From assembly GCA_949752745.1 (NCBI GenBank), contig OX457031.1, positions 53,598,303 to 53,662,302 on the forward strand: 64,000 nucleotides of DNA, in the 5' to 3' direction. The notes under the pieces were generated by a model. The model ran no database searches and was not told where the DNA came from. It saw nothing but the letters and a program-made list of their open reading frames with translations. Position 1 is the first letter of the stretch, and every line of letters begins with the position of its first letter. Source of the stretch: Protula sp. h YS-2021 (lineage: Eukaryota > Annelida > Polychaeta > Sabellida > Serpulidae). This document shows, in pieces, positions 56,943 to 64,000 of this stretch. A program made the position numbers and the translations under genes.

Positions 56943-59402
56943 GAGGCGATTGAAAACTTTAGTCGACTCATGAAGTATCGTACAAAACATAATGGCAAGA
57001 AGTTTTACTGTTTCAATTGTTTGCATGGGTTTATGCTAGAAGACCTTTTGGACAAAAATCGTGAAGTTTGTGGGAAGTATAGAGCACAGCGATTATCATT
57101 TCCAGAGGATACAGTTATTCGTTTCAAGGCATTGCAAAACAGCAAAAGGTACCTTTTATCATTTATGCTGACTTTGAATGCTGTACAGAGAAATAGGAGG
57201 GTGATCGTTACCAACATCATAAGGCTAATATTTTTGCCTATGTTGTCGTCAGCGAACATGAGAAGTGTGCTTCTGGGCTTTACCGTGGAGACAGTGCTGC
57301 CCACACATTTCTACAGTATATGTTGGATGAGCGTAATCGCATTGTGAATCGATTGAACCACCCAAAACCCATTGAAATGACTTGCTGAGGAGAAGAAACA
57401 GTTTGCTCAAGCTACGCATTGTTACACTTGCCATGAGTTGATGGAAGTGGATCATGTGCGAGGTCATGATCACATCAGTGGAAAATAGCGTGGGGTTTCG
57501 TTTAAGAAAGGATCAGCAAGGAAAGTGACATTCATTTATCATCCCTGTCCTGTTCCACAATCTAAGGGGATATGGCAGTCATCTTCTTACGGAGAGTATA
57601 GGAAAATACAAAGGGTTGAAGCTGTCGGTTATTCCCAACAATATTGAAAAGTACATTGCGATTACCATGGACAATCTGAAATTCATCGACTTATACCAAT
57701 TCATGGGAGCATCCTTGCAAAACCTTGTAGTCAACTTAGCGACTGAGGGCATAGATTCGTTTCAGTCGATTGTCTGAAGAAGGAATTAGTGATGAAGATT
57801 ATGCTCATGCACAACGGGTATGGAATATATTCCAGTGCAATAACTTTGAAGAGTACCATGACCTCTACCTAAAAACAGATGTGTTGCTATTGGCAGATGT
57901 GTTTGAAAATTTTAGAAATATGTGTCATAGCACGTATGAATTGGATAGTGCTCATTACTATGCAGCACAAGGTTTGACATGGGACGCTATGCTGAAACAT
58001 ACCATGGTTCAATTTGAACTGATAGATGACATTGACATATATCAAATGTAGTCGAGCAAGGTCTGGAGGAGGTATTTCAGTGATTACACACAAGTATGCA
58101 AAAGCGCACAATCCCTACATTTCATAGTATGATGTGACCAAGCCAACAAATTACATCATATACGTTGATGCCAACAATCTCTATGGGTGGAGTTTGCTAG
58201 GATGTGGATTTGCATGGGTGGAAGATCACGAATCTCTGGACTACATGAAAGTGAGCGAAGATGCTGAGACAGGATATATTTTAGAGGTAGATCTCACATA
58301 CTCGGATGAAATTCATGATCAGCATAGTGACTAGCCAGTGGCTTCTGAGAAGAAAACTGTTTGAATTAGTGAATTGTCTGAATACAGCCAAAATCTGAGA
58401 ACACAGTTGGGATTGAAACGTAAACCTACAGAAAAGTTGATTCTCAATCTCAGTGACAAGGAAAAGTATGTAGTACATTATCGAAATTTGCAGCAATATG
58501 TCTCTCTTGGATTGAAAGTGAGAAAGATGCATCGAACCATTATGTTCCAGCAGAGTAAATGGTTAGCTAAATAAATAGATGTTAACACAGAGAAGAGAAA
58601 AGTGGCAAAAACCCGTTCGAAAAAGGCTTTTACAAATTGATGAACAATACTATGTTTGGCAAAACTTTGGAAAATGTGAATAAACGAATCAATGTAGAAG
58701 TGATTCACAGTGTGAAACGTTTCAAAAGGGTGGTGGCTAAGCCTACATTTCATAAATTCTACATTTTCAATGAAGACTTGACAGCAGAACATTGCCTCAA
58801 ATATGATCTCTTGCTGAACAAGCCCATTCAGACTGGGTTTTCTATTCTAGATCTCAGCAAAACCCTCACGTATGATTACCAATACAATTACATGAAGAAG
58901 TATCCAGAGGCAAATGCTGTTCAGCGACACAGACAGTTTGTGTTATGACATACCGAAGAGAGACATTTACAAAGATATGCAACAGGACAGTCATCTTTTT
59001 GATACAAGTGATTATTCAAAGGATCACTTCCTGCATTCTACTGCGAACAAGAAAGTGTTGTGGAAAATTAAAGACAAAACTACTGGAATATCCATTGAGG
59101 AGTTTGTAGGGCTTCGACCGAAGATGTACAGTTTGCTGTATATTGGACAAGAGAAACATGCGGCTAATCTAAGAGTATTACACGCGCCTGTCAGAGGCGA
59201 ATGACACATGTTCAATACAAGAATAGTTTATTCAAGAAAGAGCAATCATATGTTGGTGGAAACATCATTCGAAGTCATAAACATCATTTTTTTAGAGACG
59301 ATTGAGAAGGTTGGTCTATCACCATTTGATGATAAGCGCTATGTTTTTGATGATGGTTATACCACGTTAGCTCATGAACATTACGCAGCTTATAGAGCAT
59401 GA
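56943..59402 (+). pseudogene. Polinton protein-primed DNA polymerase B, main part
   Basis: The main body of a type-B, protein-primed DNA polymerase, in several frames. Its first codons begin upstream of the BEL/Pao insertion, at about 48,888-48,903. Blocks in order: a zinc-finger-like FYCFNCLHGF; the exonuclease motif YADFE (57,164-57,178); the long DLYLKTDVLLLADVFENFR block (about 57,865-57,920); polymerase motif A YVDANNLYGW (Asp codon 58,167); motif B LMNNTMFGKT (about 58,637-58,666); motif C DTDSLCYD (58,926 on); and the C-terminal DDKRYVFDDGY block (about 59,322). At least six stops or frame changes break it (for example near 57,160, 57,375, 58,050 and 58,332). Metal-binding Asp residues of motifs A and C survive although the gene is dead. 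Confidence 0.92.
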
Positions 59403-60230
59403 GTTAAAAGGCGTCCATCCTCCGGCATATCAGTAATTCTGTATCAAACTGCTGAAGTGTCAACAACAACTACCATCTACGACAATGTCAGCAGAAAAGT
59501 CTGAGGCAATGCCAACTGAAAGCCTATAGCAAAGCCTGAGACAATACCTACAGCAAAGTCTAAGGCAATGCCCATGGTAAAGTCTGAGATGAGTCACTAC
59601 CAAAACAACAGCTTCAAGGGCGACCACAGTTTAGAAAGACTAAAAGAGATGAGATATCAGCTACCATGCCGCAGTGTAAAAAAATTAAAACAGAGCCTAA
59701 AGTCAACCGAGAACCTGAGCGTAAAGATGCCACCACTGCAAACTCCATGAAGAAGATGAACGTAGACGATTTACCAGTTATGATATCCATTAATGGTGAA
59801 ATATCAACAGCAAGTGATGGTTAACATTCGTGAATATATTACAGATCATACATCTGGGAGTCTATATCCTGTCAAGAAAGTCTTAGTGTGAAAGTCATTG
59901 AACGAGACGATGAACGCTTATACAGCTTCAACGGTACGGTGAGCTTACCAGATCCTACGATTTCATCACCCTCAGCGCAGAAGATTGGAGCCAAGTTTTT
60001 GAGACTTGGCAAGAACTTGAAATTTAGCTCTGAACAACATGGATATGTACACTTGATACGTGGTTCAAAGAAAATTGACTTTACGCCTAATATGTAGACT
60101 ATGATAAAGGCTATGAAAGGTTTGAATGAATTAACATTATCAAACCATGTTGATGTGAAAGTGATTGGATTGCAACAATGTCATGTCAGTTTTCATAAAA
60201 TTTATGATACTTACATGTATTAACATAATA
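59403..60230 (+). pseudogene. Small Polinton genes downstream of polB, possibly PC4-like
   Basis: Short frames follow the polymerase on the same strand. At about 59,818-59,890 a stretch with NIREYITDHTSG and YPVKK resembles the IREY...G...KKG core of PC4-type single-stranded DNA-binding coactivators. A further frame (59,888-60,097) has LYSFNGTVSLPDP. Upstream is a Ser/Lys-rich repeat-like stretch with AAAGTCTGAGGCAATGCC words (59,490-59,585). The PC4 assignment rests on one short motif and is tentative. Confidence 0.35.
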
Positions 60231-60713
60231 TGCATTTCAAATATTTTTTATTTTTATTCTCAATAAATGTCCGTATTTTAATTTGATGTTTGTGATAATT
60301 GTAGTTCTCAACAAGTGTAAATATTTTTGATATTCAATAAAATAAAAAAAACACATATGATGCTTTTCAACTTTTTATTTTTCTCATGCCATTCTTGACT
60401 ATACTATAAAACTACAAAAAATATCAATGTATAAATGTATATGATAACAAAGAAAAAATATAAGGTTTACGGGTGAGTTAACTCCTCGCCAGAAACCCTT
60501 TCTTAAGAATGAAAACATGAAAATGAAAGGATTTACGAGTGAATTAACACCTTAACAGGGACTCTCTACTTGAATGGTTTACCGGTAAATTAACACTGCG
60601 CGAGGGACCTTGGAATAATATGACACTAGAGTGACATTAGAAATCATTTACAAAAATATACATTGTTAGATAAATAGTTCACTTAACTACAAATTTAAAA
60701 AATAAAAATTAGT
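60231..60713. other. Intergenic between convergent Polinton genes
   Basis: AT-rich. At 60,464-60,610 there are three degenerate ~55-bp repeats with GGTTTACGGGTGAGTTAACT-like words, each followed by a GGGACT- or GAAACC-like end. No gene is present. Confidence 0.6.
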
Positions 60714-61125
60714 TTAATAGAACAATTGTTTATAATGTCTATAGATAAAGTCTTTGACTACAAAATTTCCATCACTTCTTTTAAATACGTGTACAATATC
60801 AAACATACTATGATCTCGAGCTCTGTGTAATATATAATATACACAATAAAAACAACAAGTATTGGAAATGGGCTGTTGTAATGGTATGGAATTATACACA
60901 TATTCATTACTTAAAAACTTTTCTAAACGATTATATATAGGTATAAGTCCATAAGAGTCAAAATATTCCACAACTTTCACCAGGTTCATCATGATTGTCT
61001 GTGTTGATGAAATAGGCTACTGGCTGTAATGCTGGCAGTTGAGCCACAGGGAAAACTCCGTGGAATAAGTCTTTTGTCATGACATCAACATGGGTCAATA
61101 TGGCATCTATCTGCTACGTGTTCAT
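60714..61125 (-). pseudogene. Polinton adenain-like cysteine protease
   Basis: Adenain-type (C5) proteases process capsid precursors. The gene starts MNT (ATG at 61,123-61,125) with a stop at codon 4. It runs through FHGVFPVAQLPA and YFINTDNHDEPGE, then shifts frame just before FDSYGL. The C-terminal half (60,714-60,992) has YNSIPLQQP and NTCCFYCVYYILHR. The Cys of NTC matches the catalytic Cys of the family, which usually reads CG.YC. The family's catalytic His follows the PGE block; here that place reads SCGIF and the His codon is gone, apparently by a small deletion. It is inactive. Confidence 0.85.
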
Positions 61126-61943
61126 GAGTGACAATCAAACTGAATACTGCGATTCGCGCTTATTTTAATGATATTGTCAAAGTCAGCATAGACTGCGACA
61201 TTGACTGTATTTTGCATGGCACCGGCAAAATACATCTCTGGACGCAAGCTGCCATGCTTGATAAGGGCGTAATGGTCATCATCATCATAATCAGGTGTTA
61301 CGTCGAAAGAAAATAAAGCATAACTTCAAATCTTTCCGTTTTATGATGAAACTTTTCTCACCATTCAATTTATCAACGATTTGTAAAAAGTCTCAAAAAC
61401 GTCAAGATATTTTCACCGATTAATGTTAAGCTTGAGAGGTTTGGTTAGGACTGGTTCACCATCAGTCTAAAGTTGCATTTAGTTAAGATTAAAATGCTCA
61501 AAATTGTATAGATTTCTCAACGCTGTTTCAGCAAAGGCTTCATTATGAAACATTCCAATGACAAAATGCTTTGGTAATTGACCCAAAAAGTTATTATTTT
61601 CACAAAAGATTGAAATCCAGAGTGAATAGCTAAACTTGGCAGGAGTTTTCATAAATGTATCTGTATGTTCTAGCTGAATACCTGGACTAGCCTTGACTAT
61701 GCGAATGGTTAAAAACGCATCTCTCACTTCTACCTTGAACGTATTATCCGTAGCCATCAATACATATTCATCTTTTTGTCTATGTAAACGCAATTTCATA
61801 CTCATGCAATTGGGAAGATAACGATCCTGCTCAAACAAATCTACTCTTAAGGTACCTGTAAGCATAAACTCACGGCTTAAAAGTGTATGCAAATAACGAT
61901 TATGTAAACCATATTTCCTGCTTGAGGTATGTCGCCACCTCAA
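61122..61943 (-). pseudogene. Polinton capsid-like protein (F54H12.2-like), C-terminal part
   Basis: Similar to the protein family usually labelled F54H12.2-like in animal genomes, which is Polinton-encoded and thought to be a capsid protein. An open stretch (61,479-61,943) contains LRVDLFEQDRYLPNCMSMKL, VRDAFLTIRIVK and LPKHFVIGMF. After stops and frame changes between about 61,330 and 61,478, the C-terminus FDVTPDYDDDDHYALIKHGS and VNVAVYADFDN resumes (about 61,135-61,310). The stop TGA overlaps the protease ATG as ATGA, suggesting coupled expression in the ancestor. The N-terminal part is missing. Confidence 0.8.
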
Positions 61944-62294
61944 TATTTACATGAAAATCTGTTATATTTCTTTTATGATTCTGTCTTTTTACCTCAGTAG
62001 AATTCATTCATCCAGCAGTATCTTTATATACTCATGCACTTTAGAAAGCATACACACTTTTTTGGAATATTTTTGTAAAAAAAGCTTCATTTTTGAATTT
62101 TCACATGATAGTTTGGATGTTTATTTTACACCTTTATTGATTTTCTTGCTTTGGCCATTTAGACTTTAGTACTGATCAAGCAATATTGTTCCAGTGCACA
62201 ATATACACACAGTAGATTCTTGGGGTACGAAAACGTTAAGACGAATGCATTAAGACTTTTCATTGAACATTTTTGTTAAGAACTTAAAGACGCA
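61944..62294. other. AT-rich spacer, no gene
   Basis: Lies between the truncated capsid-like gene and the Tc1-like transposase. The expected upstream part of the capsid gene was not recognised here. Confidence 0.5.
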
Positions 62295-62989
62295 ATGCCA
62301 CGGCTTTCTGAAAGCGAGAGGTACCGGGTTTCAGGCATTCTGGAAAGTGAACTTTCTGTACGTGACATCGCTAACCGATTTGGGTTTACCCGAGCAACGG
62401 TTTATCGGCTGCAGGAGAGGCATAAAGCGACGGGGAATATCTTTGATCGACCTCGACCCGGACAAGCCCGTGTAACGACGCCTCAGCAGTATCGCCACAT
62501 CCGTTTAGTGCACTTACGCAACAGGTTCCAGAGTGCTACGCAAAATCGCGGCAGTAACACCAGGCAGACGTAACAACCGGATAAGTCGAATGACAGTGTC
62601 CGGACGTTTGGCGGAACACGGGATACGTGCTCGCAGTCCTTATCGAGGCGTGTTTCTGAACGAACGAAGACGCCGCTTAAGACGGGAGTGGGTACTGGCA
62701 GACCAAGTGGTCCCCCACATCCAGCAAAAAACCAACGAAATATTTATGCAGGATAACGCGAGGCTGCATGTTGCCAGAGGCAGTTGCCATTTTTATGCAG
62801 TATAACGCAAGACTGCATGTTGCCCGAAACAGTTTACTGTACCTGCAACACAATAGCGTTAACATCTTGCTGTGGCCGCCTTATTCCCCAGACATGAACC
62901 CCATAGATCATGTCTGGGATTACGTGGATAGGAATGTTAGACAACGGGATCCGTCTCCGAGAAATCATGCCGAACGGCGCAAGCATTGA
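62295..62989 (+). pseudogene. Tc1-like transposase, internally deleted
   Basis: Starts MPRLSESERYRV with the paired helix-turn-helix DNA-binding region (LSVRDIANRFGFTRATVYRL, about 62,355-62,420). A frame change near 62,545 is followed by a second HTH-like part (ISRMTVSGRLAEHGI). After RREWV about 100 residues expected in the family, including the first catalytic Asp, are missing. The sequence picks up at QDNARLHVAR, the second catalytic Asp block. That block is then repeated in an altered form (QYNARLHVAR, Asp changed to Tyr). The end has LLWPPYSPDMNPIDHVWDY with the expected C-terminal acidic position. Dead. Confidence 0.9.
62752..62830 (+). repeat. Imperfect ~41-bp tandem duplication within the Tc1-like transposase
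   Basis: TTTATGCAGGATAACGCGAG followed by GCTGCATGTTGCC recurs 41 bp later with a few changes, including the GAT to TAT change in the catalytic Asp codon. Confidence 0.85.
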
Positions 62990-63650
62990 TCCAGGGTGGC
63001 ACCGCTACCCTCAATGGTGGATTAACCGTCTCCTTTGCTCGATGCCAAGAAGAATTGGTGCTCCGCTTCACGCTGGAGGTGATCACACACGTTTTTGAAG
63101 TGCTTGGTTTTTTAATTGAAACTGTAAACGGTGAAAATTGGACCTACCCTTGTTTCAAATTGAACTCTCTCGAAACGTTGCCTCTCTTCGAATTTGTTGT
63201 TTTGTCAGTTGGTGAGCATCTATGTAATCTTGTTTCAGCGAAAATAGAATTCTTCCATGTTAAATAGTTTTGAAGACACAAAAACTTCAAAACTGTGTAT
63301 ACTTTTTAATGTGCATGAGTATAGATGAGACGCATAGAGCTCTCAGAATTATTCGAGGTCATGATGAGGTGAGAAATGATGCTGGTATAACCATGGAAAT
63401 TGTGACAGTGTGAAATCAATCGATCATTCAGAAATCATTCAATACTGGACCATAACCCATTAAGCAAATCTCTCTTATGGTAGTGAGTAGTTGATAGTCT
63501 ACATTATAACTTTCTTCTATAGCAGTTTGCTTTGGTGGTATGTGAAACCATTCCAAGACTACATTCACATGACTGAACACAGTTTGCAAGTGAGAATGCC
63601 TTGCTAATATTCTGGCTGTTTATTTCTTCCTTTTTGTTGTTTTTTTTCGT
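62990..63650. other. Non-coding, right part of the Tc1-like element or flank
   Basis: A plus-strand frame at 62,986-63,267 is not recognised. I could not find convincing terminal inverted repeats; TATACACA words near 62,205 and 63,290 are the best pair but short. Confidence 0.4.
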
Positions 63651-64000
63651 CTTGGACCTTCAAGGTCAAGGTCAAATTGAGCTCAAAATATATTTTTCAA
63701 GACCCTACTGTTTTTGTTTCAACACGTGTACGGTGTAAGCAGGCAGTAACATCGTGGACTGAATCTCGACATTCAGGGGCAAGGTCAAAGTCATGTGACC
63801 TTATTTTTAGAGAAAAATTGTCCATTATCTCGAAAACGGTTAGAGCGATTTTCAGCATATTTTCGACCCTTTGGGCCTAAAAGACTTTATACAAGATGTA
63901 CCTCGGTGACCTTAACCCCCTTCGTCATGATCAAGGCCAAAAACTGGAAGTTGACCATTTTCTCAAAAACGGTAACGGGCAATTTTGAGCATATTTTCGA
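63651..64000. repeat. Dispersed repeat rich in AAGGTCA words
   Basis: Contains CAAGGTCAAGGTCAAATTGA and two ~160-bp units with CTCGAAAACGGTTAGAGCGA-like and TTTTCAGCATATTTTCGA-like blocks. It runs off the window. Such AAGGTCA-rich repeats are frequent in mollusc genomes, as far as I know. Confidence 0.65.

Larger units (their letters stand above)
46459..61943. mobile_element. Polinton/Maverick remnant, rearranged, with a nested BEL/Pao insertion
   Basis: The Polinton-type genes found are protein-primed DNA polymerase B (two pieces), an adenain-like cysteine protease, a capsid-like protein and possibly a PC4-like small protein. All are broken. The polymerase N-terminal third (46,459-47,503) is on the opposite strand from the rest (56,943-59,402), so part of the element has been inverted. 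The integrase, packaging ATPase and terminal inverted repeats were not recognised; the element may be truncated or extend past my recognition. The 8-kb BEL/Pao element at 48,904-56,942 is a later insertion. Confidence 0.85.

Noticed and set aside
62205..63295. TATACACA words as Tc1 terminal inverted repeats
   Set aside because: Only about eight bases match and the similarity does not extend inward; boundaries left open.

Overview
The window is animal nuclear DNA. It has intron-split genes with GT/AG boundaries, a metazoan Ral small GTPase, several families of metazoan transposons (BEL/Pao, Polinton, hAT, Tc1, non-LTR) and a very high load of minisatellites and poly-G/poly-C tracts. The mix, and the repeat rich in AAGGTCA-like words at the right edge, suggest a marine invertebrate, perhaps a mollusc. 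The phylum is an inference and is not proven. No rRNA, tRNA or CRISPR feature was recognised.

Layout. 1-4.4 kb: a decayed hAT transposon with a broken transposase. 4.7-7.9 kb: a ~142-bp tandem array running into a 51-bp satellite. 8.4-9.2 kb: a short non-autonomous hAT-like element. 11.9-18.2 kb: three diverged tandem copies of a MAIP1-like (mitochondrial, Tim44-like) terminal coding exon, each entered by the same kind of phase-0 splice acceptor. 20.6-22.2 kb: a 49-bp minisatellite. 25.1-42.7 kb: a complete Ral GTPase gene on the minus strand. Three exons encode the G domain and are followed by two mutually exclusive candidate terminal exons, 10 kb apart, giving different hypervariable tails and CAAX boxes (CVIL or CCIL). 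Its large intron holds a foldback transposon, a MITE and a 40-bp minisatellite that starts at the exon 3 splice donor. 43.3-44.2 kb: a dead LINE reverse transcriptase. 46.4-61.9 kb: a decayed, rearranged Polinton/Maverick with protein-primed DNA polymerase B (its N-terminal third inverted), an adenain-like protease and a capsid-like gene. 48.9-56.9 kb: a very young BEL/Pao LTR retrotransposon inserted inside the Polinton polymerase. 62.3-63.0 kb: a dead Tc1-like transposase.

The most interesting signals are the two alternative Ral 3' exons, the minisatellite that repeats the Ral splice-donor context about 30 times, the MAIP1-like triplet, and the nested, inverted Polinton. Host genes occupy only a small part of the window. 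Most of the rest is intron or repeat.
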